The notes: a model not told the origin generated them from the letters alone. A stretch of DNA of 64,000 bases from an uncultured Parabacteroides sp. (GCF_947855115.1 NZ_CANTZW010000004.1:122544-186543); one strand, 5' to 3'; shown: positions 8,413-17,276, counted from the first letter of the stretch. A program made the numbers and translations.

Positions 8413-9564
8413 TCACAAAGGCCTAAAGGACGATTCCGCCGGAACGACCGCGATACATTCGGTCTCTATCAACCATCCCGGACGGCAGACAGGAGCCAAG
8501 ACTATCAAATGTGGCAAATCCGGGTAGCGCGTCTCGAAATATTTCTTAACTACCGCATAATCGGCCACATCCCTCAAATAGGTGATCGCCATCGTGATAT
8601 CGTCGGTGGTAGCGTCTGCCTCTTTCAGCAGCGCGTCGATATTCTCCATCATCCGTCCGGTCTGCTTTAAGATATCGCCCGGATAGACGATCTCCCCCCG
8701 GTTATCGATACTCGCCGTCCCGGAGATGAATATCTGCTTGCGATCCCCGTAGATAACAGCCGTTCCCCGCTCGAATGTCACGCCGTACTCGTAGGTAGGG
8801 TTCAAATGCGTGGGAGCGTACAGGAATTGTATCTGCCCCGGCTCCAAGCCATCCACCGCATAGCTGTCCATCTGCACCAACACGGAAGGGTCGGCATGGC
8901 GTCCTTCGATACCCGTGCTCGCCACATAATGCGTCTTCTCCGTAAGGTTCTGCGTAATAAAGACCTCCTTCCGGGCTTTCACCACACCAGCATAGTTCAC
9001 GTCTACGTTCTGCACGAAGAACCAAGTACGGATACAGTGAGAGGCCAACGTACAATGTTGCCCCATCAATTGCATCACATAGTCATTCAGCAAAAGCCGG
9101 GTCTGGTACTCCGAGTTGGCCGCCTTATTACAGGCCCCTCCTCCCCAAAGGTGCCTGTAGCCGTTGTGAGACGCCTCCAACAAGCCGGAGTCGTAGGTCT
9201 GTACCTGCATACCCGTCTGTAGGTAAGTCCACATAGCCACCTTTGTTCCGTTCAGAGGCGGTTGCTGCACGATAGACAACGGACAGAAGGCATTCTCGCA
9301 TTCCCATTCCATCACGCTATCCGTCTGATTAGCGGCATCGCTCAAGAAATAACGACGGAAAACCGGTGTGGCATCGTCTGCCAGCTCTTCTTTCACGACA
9401 GCTACATAGACCATCAAAAGGTTTTGCAATTGTTCCATGAAAGACAAGCAAGGGTCATCCCCCGACAACATCACCTGATACTCCTTCGTCCCTCCTTTGC
9501 CGGCAAATGAAGAGATCCGCACCTCTACAGCCTTATCTGTATATATTTTCCTTTTATAATCCAT
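8413..9564 (-). CDS. Chorismatase (FkbO/Hyg5/XanB2)-like or RidA-fold protein
   Basis: A 383-residue protein with a C-terminal RidA/YjgF-like domain and an N-terminal extension of about 260 residues. The SGTASI motif (281-286), a YLRDVADYAVV segment (329-339) and the CRPGWLIETE ending (360-369) resemble chorismatases, which convert chorismate to hydroxybenzoate or dihydroxycyclohexadiene carboxylate and pyruvate. A plain RidA deaminase is about 130 residues, so this is clearly a larger family member. It sits 14 bp after the cytochrome lipoprotein gene and 22 bp before the hemerythrin gene. The enzymatic call is inference and substrate residues were not verified against a structure. Confidence 0.65.
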   Translation of the reverse strand: MDYKRKIYTDKAVEVRISSFAGKGGTKEYQVMLSGDDPCLSFMEQLQNLLMVYVAVVKEELADDATPVFRRYFLSDAANQTDSVMEWECENAFCPLSIVQQPPLNGTKVAMWTYLQTGMQVQTYDSGLLEASHNGYRHLWGGGACNKAANSEYQTRLLLNDYVMQLMGQHCTLASHCIRTWFFVQNVDVNYAGVVKARKEVFITQNLTEKTHYVASTGIEGRHADPSVLVQMDSYAVDGLEPGQIQFLYAPTHLNPTYEYGVTFERGTAVIYGDRKQIFISGTASIDNRGEIVYPGDILKQTGRMMENIDALLKEADATTDDITMAITYLRDVADYAVVKKYFETRYPDLPHLIVLAPVCRPGWLIETECIAVVPAESSFRPL

Positions 9565-9578
9565 TTATTTATATCTTA

Positions 9579-10295
9579 TCAATTATCCAACGCTCCTCCT
9601 TGTATCCAGCCCCGGATCAAGCCTAGCACTTCTTGTTTTCCCGTACTATTAAACATATCTTGGTGTATCGGGTCATCCTCCAACACATCCAGCAAGTAAC
9701 TGTTATGGATATCTCCCGGAGTCACATAATTCTTGCCTTCCTCCGAGAGAGGAGCTTCCACGTTCACCAAGGATTTATAGGCATTCTCCTCACGTAAGTC
9801 TAAGTTACCAGAAAGCCCGGAACTACTTCCACCGTGGCAGGCAATACAATTCTGGTCAAAAACCTGGGCCTGTACCCTATCAAAGCTTCCTAAGTCCAGC
9901 TCACCCACGGCAAACTCGATATTCTCGCCCGAATCGTCCACGGGATAGCTATAATACGAATAAATCAACTCCAATCCACGATTGAGCACAACGATCTCGA
10001 TCGTTTTGGTATCGGCCTTTATATTCGTCAGTTGGATCGTCAACTGCTTACCTTCCGAGGTAGGCTTCGTTATCCGCCTCGACAACAAAGCCTTAGTCCG
10101 GTCTTCCCCAAACTCACAAACGGAAAGCGTATTCTTTTTCGGCCATGCCTCCAAATCGTTGAAGGTCACGGTAAGCTTAGCGGTACGTCCGGAATCAATC
10201 GTTTCATCCGGATAGATCTTACCCTCATCACATCCCATAACAAGCAGGAGCAACAAGGTACATACCATAGATAGATTACACCGTCTCATAAGCAT
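9579..10295 (-). CDS. Lipoprotein with one c-type heme site
   Basis: A 238-residue lipoprotein (lipobox VMGC, Cys22) with a beta-rich middle part and a C-terminal domain carrying one heme-attachment motif, CIACH at residues 150-154. The C-terminal part (GLSGNLDLREENAYKSLVN, then VTPGDIHNSYLL) resembles the single-heme cytochrome domains of planctomycete and Bacteroidota surface proteins. It would hold heme c in the periplasm or at the outer membrane. It follows the porin gene by 2 bp. An in-frame ATG two codons later is an alternative start. An electron-transfer role in iron uptake is inference from its neighbours. Confidence 0.75.
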   Translation of the reverse strand: MLMRRCNLSMVCTLLLLLVMGCDEGKIYPDETIDSGRTAKLTVTFNDLEAWPKKNTLSVCEFGEDRTKALLSRRITKPTSEGKQLTIQLTNIKADTKTIEIVVLNRGLELIYSYYSYPVDDSGENIEFAVGELDLGSFDRVQAQVFDQNCIACHGGSSSGLSGNLDLREENAYKSLVNVEAPLSEEGKNYVTPGDIHNSYLLDVLEDDPIHQDMFNSTGKQEVLGLIRGWIQGGALDN

Positions 10296-10297
10296 GA

Positions 10298-11530
10298 TCA
10301 GAATGTAAATTGTAACATAGCCGTAGCGGAGTGGCGTGCCAACCCGATCGCATCCTCATCCCGGTCATTTTGCGTATCATGCCCTGTACGACCCAGATAC
10401 TGGTACATCACCTGAAGTTTCAAGTTATTATTAAAGAAATAATAGTTCAATCCAACCGCAGGCATATTCAGCATTCCTCCATTATCCATTCCATTGCGGT
10501 CGTACCAATCATAACGCAAAGCTCCTTGCAACTTATTCGTGATAAAATAACCGGCCTGAGCATAAGCTCCCCAGAAATTCTCGTCCGGTTTCTGCATGAT
10601 ATCCGTAAAGTGCATATTCATATAATAAGCCTCGGCCGCGAAATACCAACGATTCTTAATCCAGGCGAACTCAAGGCCTACACGAGTATCGCTACTGGTC
10701 AAGAATTCAGCCTCAGCGTTATAAGATGCAGATACAGCGATAGACATCTTATCATCATTCAGGTTCTCCGGTGAACCTTGCGACATCGGCATCTCGCCTT
10801 TCGGCATAAAGGCCAGACGGCCCGCATATAATAAGGAAGGCAACCACTTATGGTCATCGCAGTTCGTCTTGCTAGCGATATTCACATCAATTCCTGTCCC
10901 GTTAAAAATACCTACCTGATAATTCCACTTATTATTGATCAATCCATGCACTTGGATACCCAAGTCGAATCCGGTAGACATACCGGGAATTACATAATTT
11001 ATATCATACGGAAGCAAGATCGAGGCAGTGGTAGATGTCGGCAACACGGGAAACAAGGTCTCACCCAACGTACTCAGATAACCATGCATAAACGGAGTCT
11101 TGAATTTTCCCACGCGGATACGGAAAGATTCTTTCAAGGCAACATCGAACCACGCCTGTTGCAATAAAGCCCCGCCACTCTTCGCGGCGTTCAACGACAG
11201 GTTGAAAGTAACCTTTCCGAAGGCCTTTCCGGTAAATCCTAAGATAGCGTTCGGGATAGCGAACCCGGAATTAGCGACACTTTTAGCGTAGTGGCTTTCC
11301 AAACCCTGCTCATCGTAACGATTATAACAAGCGCTAGCCTGTACCAACGCATACGGTTTAAACAAGAAATCCCCCGCTTTCGTAGAGAAAGAGAACCCTT
11401 TCTTTCCGGCCAACGATACGACATCATTCTCTACATACTTATCATCGATCTCTTTCACTTCTTGAGCACTCACCTGAAACGCACCCGTCAACAAAACTAC
11501 AGCGACAAGTGACCTATATATTTTTTTCAT
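10298..11530 (-). CDS. Outer-membrane porin (iron/redox operon)
   Basis: A 410-residue beta-barrel of the OprO/OprP-like porin group with a signal peptide (cleavage after SAQ about residue 22) and a C-terminal Phe (ATAMLQFTF). It lies 18 bp after the di-heme oxidoreductase gene and 2 bp before the cytochrome lipoprotein gene, so it is translated as part of the operon. It differs clearly from the other operon porin at 14292-15605, so the two may have different cargo. Substrate unknown; the neighbourhood suggests an iron complex or a related small anion. Confidence 0.78.
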   Translation of the reverse strand: MKKIYRSLVAVVLLTGAFQVSAQEVKEIDDKYVENDVVSLAGKKGFSFSTKAGDFLFKPYALVQASACYNRYDEQGLESHYAKSVANSGFAIPNAILGFTGKAFGKVTFNLSLNAAKSGGALLQQAWFDVALKESFRIRVGKFKTPFMHGYLSTLGETLFPVLPTSTTASILLPYDINYVIPGMSTGFDLGIQVHGLINNKWNYQVGIFNGTGIDVNIASKTNCDDHKWLPSLLYAGRLAFMPKGEMPMSQGSPENLNDDKMSIAVSASYNAEAEFLTSSDTRVGLEFAWIKNRWYFAAEAYYMNMHFTDIMQKPDENFWGAYAQAGYFITNKLQGALRYDWYDRNGMDNGGMLNMPAVGLNYYFFNNNLKLQVMYQYLGRTGHDTQNDRDEDAIGLARHSATAMLQFTF

Positions 11531-11548
11531 TCCTTTTTCTATGTTAGA

Positions 11549-12952
11549 TTATAAACTTTGTAAGAATTTAATCAGAGCCTCACGCTCATCCTTCGTCATA
11601 CGCGAGAAAAGCGTACGCGAAGCGGCTCCCTCGCCACCATGCCACATGATAGCCTCGGTCAAGTTACGGGCTCGCCCGTCGTGCAGGAAGTAACTATGCC
11701 CGTTCACGGTTTCCTGCAATCCCAGCCCCCATAACGGGGTTGTACGCCATTCGTTTCCGTTCGCCAAGCCACTAGGATAATCATCCCCCAACTCTACCCC
11801 CATGTCATGCAAGAGATAGTCTGAATACGGATGGATTATCTGATTTCCTAATTGGGGCAACTCGGTATTGTTTAACAAAACGGCACCACGCGGACGCGTC
11901 TTCAATGTCGTAACATGGCACAAATGGCATTTAGCCTCATAGAACAACTGCTCACCCTTCAGCACCACGGGATCATCTACGTCTCGACGGGCCGGCACAC
12001 CTACGGCGTGCATGTATAAGTCTACGTTCTCCATATCCTCCGTAGAGATCTGTGCCCCACTCATGGCAAATCCCATCATATTGCTCTGCCCTTCCCCGAC
12101 TTCGTGCGGGTAACGGTCGTTCGTCACACCCAAGTCGGACGAGAATCCAAGCTCTACGGTCAGGTCTTGATGCTGGGCTTTATTCCCAGAAACCCCGATC
12201 ACCTTTTTTCCTTTCTCGGTCACATAATTAAGCCTTCCACTAATACCATATTCCGGATAATTACTTTGAGCCGCTATCTTTTGCAAAAGATCCAGGTCTA
12301 GCGCCATCATCTGCCCCATACCCACATGACGCAAAGGCTGGCGTACCGAGATACGCAGGTCTGATACCGGAATACTGTCCGCATACCATTCTACGATCTC
12401 ATAATGCGGCGTCATTAACTCATATTCCTCACCATCGGGAAAAGTATATCGTTCTGTAGTCGTCGTAATTTTCACGCGGCCTTCCGGCTTAGTTCCATAG
12501 ATAGATTGGTCATGAAGCACACGCCCATAATCCGGGAAATATCCCCCTGTCTTACGGGTTATATAGATTAACATGGATGAGAAGCCCGAGCCAGACCCCC
12601 CGGAAGCGATAGCGGGCGTAGTACGTCCTGTACTTTTATGGCAGGAACCACACGAATATCCAGCGTAAAGAGGTCCCAGGCCACCACCGTCTACATTATC
12701 CACTCCCCGCGCGTCGTCATATAGATGATCACCTTTGTTAAATCGATCCTCCAACTCACCGGTCACCCAACTTGATTGCGTATCGTAAGCGTCCGGAGCC
12801 GAGGAAAAAATCGTCGAGATACCCGCCGACAACTCCTTCTCGGAAGCAGCCTTCCCATTCGGCTTGTAAATCCGCCAATCTTCCAGATCTTCAGACTCGC
12901 AACTACAAAGCAAGCAACCTAGCAGAGAATAAAATAAAAATTTATGTCTCAT
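11549..12952 (-). CDS. Di-heme oxidoreductase (DUF1111) lipoprotein
   Basis: A 467-residue di-heme protein of the DUF1111 family, related to bacterial cytochrome c peroxidases. It is a lipoprotein (LLGCLLCSC) and has two heme-attachment motifs, CGSCH near residue 101 and CHLCH near 350. The C-terminal part (FLHDGRARNLTEAI, MWHGGEGAASRT) is the family hallmark. Start at 12952 is chosen because it opens the lipoprotein signal. DUF1111 genes are known neighbours of imelysin genes in many proteobacteria, and here the imelysin gene is 80 bp upstream. Likely role: periplasmic electron transfer or oxidation linked to iron uptake. Confidence 0.88.
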   Translation of the reverse strand: MRHKFLFYSLLGCLLCSCESEDLEDWRIYKPNGKAASEKELSAGISTIFSSAPDAYDTQSSWVTGELEDRFNKGDHLYDDARGVDNVDGGGLGPLYAGYSCGSCHKSTGRTTPAIASGGSGSGFSSMLIYITRKTGGYFPDYGRVLHDQSIYGTKPEGRVKITTTTERYTFPDGEEYELMTPHYEIVEWYADSIPVSDLRISVRQPLRHVGMGQMMALDLDLLQKIAAQSNYPEYGISGRLNYVTEKGKKVIGVSGNKAQHQDLTVELGFSSDLGVTNDRYPHEVGEGQSNMMGFAMSGAQISTEDMENVDLYMHAVGVPARRDVDDPVVLKGEQLFYEAKCHLCHVTTLKTRPRGAVLLNNTELPQLGNQIIHPYSDYLLHDMGVELGDDYPSGLANGNEWRTTPLWGLGLQETVNGHSYFLHDGRARNLTEAIMWHGGEGAASRTLFSRMTKDEREALIKFLQSL

Positions 12953-13032
12953 ATTATTGGTTATTTTTAATACACACAAAAGAGGGAGAAGGCTTTATCC
13001 TTCTCTCTCCTCTATATCAACTACACGGTCGA

Positions 13033-14256
13033 TTAATTATCGCTCAAAGCGGCACGAACCTTATCCAAGCCCTTTGTCAGATCAGAGCAAGCCTCCATAG
13101 CAGCGTTAATTTCTGTCTCTGCCCCTAAGTTGCTACGGAAAGGATAAGGAATATTATCGATAGCGTCGATAGTATTGTCTATCTGAAGAACCATCAAGCT
13201 ATCCAATACCGGGTTCACGGTTTTACATAGATTGTGCAAGCTGTTCTCGCTAGCATCGTCGGCAGTTAAATCACGTCCTCCGAAATAAGCGTTCTTGATA
13301 CTAACAATATTGTTCTTATAGTCGTCCAAAGAGTTCCAGCTATACCAAGACTCTACCGCCAATACACCTGGGTTATCAGGATCTGAAGCATCTTTATTAC
13401 TGTCATTCCATGCATCCACCGGATCTTTGATCTTAGCGGTACCAACCTCATTAGAGATACCACCCATACCGTTATCTCCATTCAACATCAACTCGATAGC
13501 TTGATAAGCACTGCTCAATCCCGCATAATCAGAACTTCCATCATGCTTTTTCATAGCCTCAGCGTAAGAAGAAGGAACGCTTCCTGAGCCTAAGCCTTCA
13601 AGCCAACCTTTATATAATTCTTCCGTATCCTTCAACATACGGTCTGATACGATACGTAAATATTCTTTCTCATTCTTGTCGGTGAAAGTTGCCGCATCGC
13701 GTTCTTTTCCATCCAAGAACAACATTTTCTCCGCGGTGTGGAAACCTCTCAAGTTTTGAGGAGCGTTCGCAGGCGCATCATCAGAATCATCCACGTCTCC
13801 GGTTACGGCACTAAAGTCGCCGTTCGCGATGATTTGCTCGATACCATCCTTATCCAATGGCCAGCTATCCAAACTCGGGTCATATTGACCTAAGTCGGCA
13901 ACACCAAACAAAAATGCCTCACTCTGCTCCCAAGGAATACGAACCGCACGCCAAGCCTCGCACGCATCAGCCAAGTCGTTTTGCGAACCTGAAGCAAGGA
14001 ATTTCTCCACAGCCGCATGGTAAGCCTGCATTTTCTCATACATATCTTTGTAAGTAGGTAATACTACAGCGTCAACAAACTGAGTTACAGTCGCAGATAA
14101 TTGAGTTTCGGTTACAGTTCCGGTATTAGCCGGCAAATTCTCGAAGGAATACTCCGTCTTCTCTTCTTCATTATTAATAGGATCATCATCTCCGCAAGAT
14201 GAAAAACTCAAAGTCAAGCCCATCAACATCATGGGCCATAATAATACTTTTTTCAT
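13033..14256 (-). CDS. Imelysin-family (M75) iron-uptake lipoprotein
   Basis: A 407-residue imelysin-like protein with a lipoprotein signal (MKKVLLWPMM, lipobox near FSSC) followed by an acidic linker. The family GxHxxE motif is present as GFHTAE (His about 173), and the WRAVRIPWEQSEAF segment near 102 matches the conserved helix. Imelysin proteins (IrpA, EfeO-like fold) are linked to iron acquisition rather than proteolysis. The ATG at 14254-14256 is used; the longer frame overlaps the upstream porin gene. It is the second gene of the leftward operon. Confidence 0.87.
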   Translation of the reverse strand: MKKVLLWPMMLMGLTLSFSSCGDDDPINNEEEKTEYSFENLPANTGTVTETQLSATVTQFVDAVVLPTYKDMYEKMQAYHAAVEKFLASGSQNDLADACEAWRAVRIPWEQSEAFLFGVADLGQYDPSLDSWPLDKDGIEQIIANGDFSAVTGDVDDSDDAPANAPQNLRGFHTAEKMLFLDGKERDAATFTDKNEKEYLRIVSDRMLKDTEELYKGWLEGLGSGSVPSSYAEAMKKHDGSSDYAGLSSAYQAIELMLNGDNGMGGISNEVGTAKIKDPVDAWNDSNKDASDPDNPGVLAVESWYSWNSLDDYKNNIVSIKNAYFGGRDLTADDASENSLHNLCKTVNPVLDSLMVLQIDNTIDAIDNIPYPFRSNLGAETEINAAMEACSDLTKGLDKVRAALSDN

Positions 14257-14291
14257 TCTACTTCTATTTATTAAAGTTAAACATTTATCTC

Positions 14292-15605
14292 TTACTTTTT
14301 CAAGAACCAACCGATATAAGCAATACCTACCGATACCATATTCTGGCTGTTATATTTACCCTGTCCTACGATACGGTGTGTATAATCTGCCTTCACCACC
14401 AAATTCGGCAATGCGTAATAATTGAATCCAGCCGTGATCACACTTTTCTGTAAACGCTTATCGGCCAACTTCGTACTGTTTTTCTCTACAGACTGCATCG
14501 GATTGTAATATTCATAGCGCAAGAAAGGATAAATCCTCGGAGCTTTCGCACTAAAGAAAGAACCAATGTTATAACCTACCTCGGCAGCGTAGCTCACAGC
14601 AGTCTCCGCTACAGTAGAATTCGGATAACCCGACGCGCTAGACGAACCATTATTCACACTAGTCAACCGAGCGGAGTTTCCTAAATGCCCATACACGATA
14701 TTACCTCTCGCGATCAAATTGTTATTCGGGCTTTTATATTGAGCATCAGCCGTAACAATCGTCAACGGATATTTATAATCGCGGTTTCGAGCCGGTTTAC
14801 TACCATTCTTCGATGGTTGATTATAATAGAAAGACGCTCCTACACGCAATCCCTTAAAAGCTTTCACGCCATTATAATTCACACGTGCGACAAAAGCCGG
14901 GTGAGTGAACTGCGTTTCCTCGAAAGCGCCTTGCGTACCTTTACCTACCCAATTCTCCATCCGGAAACCTTGCGGGTCCAAACCGGATACGGCCTGCAAC
15001 TCATAATCGAAGTTTCCTAAGTCACCAAACAAAGCGACACCCGTCTCGTGCCAAGTTGAAGGTAAAATGGTCGTCTCGCCCTCCGGACGGTAAACACCAA
15101 AGAAATTCAACGGCTCATGATGAGCGTTAGTCAATCCGACAGGCACGATCATGTGTCCGAAACGGAAATTCAAATGCTTGTTGAACAAATAAGAAATATG
15201 GAATTGTTCCAAAGCGACCTCGCCGCCCTTCTCTATCTCAGTCTCGTACTCTCCGTTCTCCTCATACCACTCGATCTCTCTAGCAGCTCCAGTACCACCA
15301 TATTCAAACTCGATCTCAGAGCTCAACACCCATTTCGGTGAGAACTTGTAATCGAATGCCAGAATAAAACGAGGAATGGATATCGTCGCACGATTTCGAT
15401 GATTCGTACCCACTGTCGTTACCCAGTTCCAATCATAATCCATATAACTGGCAGCCATCTCGCCATATCCACCAAAACGGAATTTAGAAAAATCATCGGC
15501 ATACATCTCAGAAGCCTTCACGGTGGAGCTCATATCACTCTCTTGAGCATGTAGAGCCGAAAAGGAAAGTAATCCAATCGCTAATAAATTTGTTAACGTT
15601 CTCAT
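14292..15605 (-). CDS. Outer-membrane porin, first gene of the imelysin operon
   Basis: A 437-residue beta-barrel of the phosphate-selective-porin-like family with a signal peptide (MRTLTNLLAIGLLSFSALHAQ). Strand-like segments run through to the C-terminus (VSVGIAYIGWFLKK). It begins the eight-gene leftward unit and has its own strong promoter with an upstream palindrome (15625-15703). Porins with imelysin and di-heme partners in other phyla are tied to iron, so an iron-complex channel is the working guess. Cargo is not visible in the sequence. Confidence 0.78.
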   Translation of the reverse strand: MRTLTNLLAIGLLSFSALHAQESDMSSTVKASEMYADDFSKFRFGGYGEMAASYMDYDWNWVTTVGTNHRNRATISIPRFILAFDYKFSPKWVLSSEIEFEYGGTGAAREIEWYEENGEYETEIEKGGEVALEQFHISYLFNKHLNFRFGHMIVPVGLTNAHHEPLNFFGVYRPEGETTILPSTWHETGVALFGDLGNFDYELQAVSGLDPQGFRMENWVGKGTQGAFEETQFTHPAFVARVNYNGVKAFKGLRVGASFYYNQPSKNGSKPARNRDYKYPLTIVTADAQYKSPNNNLIARGNIVYGHLGNSARLTSVNNGSSSASGYPNSTVAETAVSYAAEVGYNIGSFFSAKAPRIYPFLRYEYYNPMQSVEKNSTKLADKRLQKSVITAGFNYYALPNLVVKADYTHRIVGQGKYNSQNMVSVGIAYIGWFLKK

Positions 15606-15624
15606 TGCGTTTTATAATTTTTGG

Positions 15625-15703
15625 CAAAATTACAGGGGTAGAGAGTCCACTACAATCGCACGAAGTAGGTAAAATAGGGGTTCAATTACCTACTCGTAGG
15701 TAT
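15625..15703 (-). promoter_or_regulatory. Promoter of the imelysin operon with an AGTAGGTAA palindrome
   Basis: On the minus strand TTG (15653-15655) and TAATTTTG (15625-15632) are separated by 20 bp, a canonical Bacteroidota promoter. Just upstream lies an inverted repeat with perfect 9-bp arms, AGTAGGTAA (15664-15672) and TTACCTACT (15686-15694), followed by a third half-site GTAGGTAT (15696-15703). Its place next to the -33 element fits a regulator site. The sequence does not resemble a Fur box. The rest of the gap to 15879 shows nothing clear. Confidence 0.65.
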
Positions 15704-15879
15704 TTCAGACGAATATTTTCAGGACTTTCACGCCCAATATGCCCTATTATTGGCCTGTAAGACGGTGAGATCGTTAATCTTAAGGCATTAAGGCCTCATG
15801 TTATTTCTGGTTTTATCGGCTCTATATAATCTATTGAAAATAACTTTTTTGAATGAATATTATGACATGCCCGCCCTAC

Positions 15880-16758
15880 CTATTTCCTATAGTCATTCCT
15901 GATAAATGGCTCTTCGATGTTTTCCTCAACGAGCGATTTGTATTTCCGGGGATGGCGATAAGCGTTTCCATGCACTTCGCAAGCCCTGTATTCCCGGAGT
16001 TTCTCAATGGGAAAATCCGCCAGGCAGATATCCTCCCGCTCTCCTGCCTCAACAATGAGCATATCTCTTGCCCCGGAACCATCCGGAAGGTAAGCGATAC
16101 CGTCGAACGCACATGAGCGGCCGTTACAATCAGACTTGTCTTTGGGGTAATTCGCGGTAGCGATACCAACCATATTCTCATAAGCGCGGGTTCGCAACTG
16201 CGAAAAACGGTTGATCTCGATAGGGCAGGCATTGGGAACCAAGATTATTTCCGCTCCTTTCAACATAAGTATTCTCGCGCTTTCCGGAAATTCCCTGTCG
16301 AAACAAATCATCGCCCCGACTTTCACACATCCCTTTGCCGTATCCAGATTCGCGACATAAAAATCCTCTCCGGCGGTCAACCTGCATTCATCACCGAAAT
16401 CGCAAGTATGGACCTTCGCATAGGTAAGCACGATATTCCCAAGACGGTCGATCAGGCAAAACGTGTTTCGCGGCAATGGTTCGAACCGCTCAAGAAACGT
16501 GATCCCGACAGCTATCCGCAATTCCTTGGCAAGCTCACGAAATGAAATGACAAACGGGCTGTCGATCGCTATCGCGCTTGCTCTTAACTCATCGAGGTCT
16601 TCGGGGATTTCGTATCCGACGCTCCACATCTCCGGGAACAACGCGATATCAGCGCCCGCATCTTTCGCCCTTCTACAATACGCGATACCTTTCCTTAAAT
16701 TTTTATCCAACGAGCCTTCGGGCAGGACTTGCAACAAAGCTACTTTCAGATTTTTCAT
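15880..16758 (-). CDS. Nitrilase-superfamily carbon-nitrogen hydrolase
   Basis: A 292-residue cytoplasmic amidohydrolase of the nitrilase superfamily. The catalytic Glu-Lys-Cys triad can be read from ALFPEMWSVG (Glu near residue 43), TYAKVHTCDFG (Lys near 115) and GAMICFDREFPES (Cys near 151). Length is normal. It has no signal peptide and no clear partner gene: the neighbours are a divergent orphan transcription unit and the convergent-side imelysin operon promoter. Omega-amidase, N-carbamoyl hydrolase or a general amidase are all possible. A -7 element TATATTTG at 16797-16804 is the likely promoter. Confidence 0.85.
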   Translation of the reverse strand: MKNLKVALLQVLPEGSLDKNLRKGIAYCRRAKDAGADIALFPEMWSVGYEIPEDLDELRASAIAIDSPFVISFRELAKELRIAVGITFLERFEPLPRNTFCLIDRLGNIVLTYAKVHTCDFGDECRLTAGEDFYVANLDTAKGCVKVGAMICFDREFPESARILMLKGAEIILVPNACPIEINRFSQLRTRAYENMVGIATANYPKDKSDCNGRSCAFDGIAYLPDGSGARDMLIVEAGEREDICLADFPIEKLREYRACEVHGNAYRHPRKYKSLVEENIEEPFIRNDYRK

Positions 16759-16796
16759 GACGGAGCTACCGGGGTTTACAGTTTATAATCAAGAGG

Positions 16797-16829
16797 CAAA
16801 TATACGAAAAACGTGATTCCGGTGAACAA
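16797..16829 (-). promoter_or_regulatory. Promoter of the nitrilase-family gene
   Basis: On the minus strand TATATTTG (16797-16804) lies 38 bp before the ATG; a TTG at 16827-16829 is 22 bp upstream of it, slightly longer than the usual spacer. Confidence 0.55.
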
Positions 16830-16885
16830 CGAGGGATATAACCATTAATAGGTACGCCCCCCGTCTTTTTACATATATATAGGTA

Positions 16886-16916
16886 TTGCGCACCCATATA
16901 GGCAGACGTATCTTTG
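16886..16916 (+). promoter_or_regulatory. Canonical promoter with no coding gene behind it
   Basis: TTG (16886-16888), 20 bp, TATCTTTG (16909-16916) is a full match to the Bacteroidota housekeeping promoter, read rightward. The next real gene starts at 17277, beyond a strong terminator at 17047-17083, so this promoter appears to drive a short RNA. Confidence 0.65.
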
Positions 16917-16922
16917 CAATGT

Positions 16923-17083
16923 CAAAAAGAATGTAACACTATTAGTATATCGCAAACCAAAGCCTTCTGCTAATTTTATGTAAGCATATAAGATGATTAA
17001 CACCGTAGTGTCGGAAAGTTTTTATTGGTTATTTCCGGCATCACATAAAAAGAGCCTCCCTGTGAAGAGAGGCTCTTTTTGTA
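16923..17083 (+). ncRNA. Predicted small RNA between orphan promoter and terminator
   Basis: A canonical promoter ends at 16916 and a strong intrinsic terminator lies at 17047-17083, which defines a transcript of about 160 nt. The only ATG-initiated frames are a 5-codon one near 16920 and one at 16993 that runs through the terminator stem, so a non-coding RNA is more likely than a peptide gene. No match to a known RNA class was recognised. The start point is estimated from the usual distance to the -7 element. Confidence 0.5.
17047..17083 (+). terminator. Intrinsic terminator of the orphan unit
   Basis: Stem AAAAAGAGCCTC (17047-17058) pairs with GAGGCTCTTTTT (17069-17080) around a 10-nt loop, with the T-run built into the stem base. 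It lies between two divergent genes, where a terminator is not expected unless a separate unit exists. Confidence 0.85.
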
Positions 17084-17113
17084 TTTTCCCACACCGCAAA
17101 TGTCCTTGAAAAA

Positions 17114-17173
17114 ACATGTACGTGTTTTCCCGAAAAGACGTACATGTTTCCCGACAAACACGTACATGTTTTT
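17114..17173. repeat. Dispersed palindromic repeat, three ACGTACATGT units (copy 1)
   Basis: Three units of a ten-base palindrome-like core occur in about 60 bp: ACATGTACGT (17114-17123, inverted), ACGTACATGT (17138-17147) and ACGTACATGT (17159-17168), flanked by CGAAAA and TTTCCCG. The same units recur at 42374-42438. The block lies between a terminator and the sulfatase promoter. It is not a CRISPR: there are no unique spacers. Confidence 0.7.
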
Positions 17174-17276
17174 ATAACGCTGATTTATCAGTACTTTTAC
17201 GCGATTAGCCCGCGAAAGTATCGTACCTTTATGCGGTTAATCACAGCGACCAAACAAATATCTAAAAATAAACAGC

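Noticed and set aside
16993..17109. Short peptide frame in the orphan transcription unit
   Set aside because: It reads through the terminator stem, so the RNA would end inside it; a non-coding RNA fits better.
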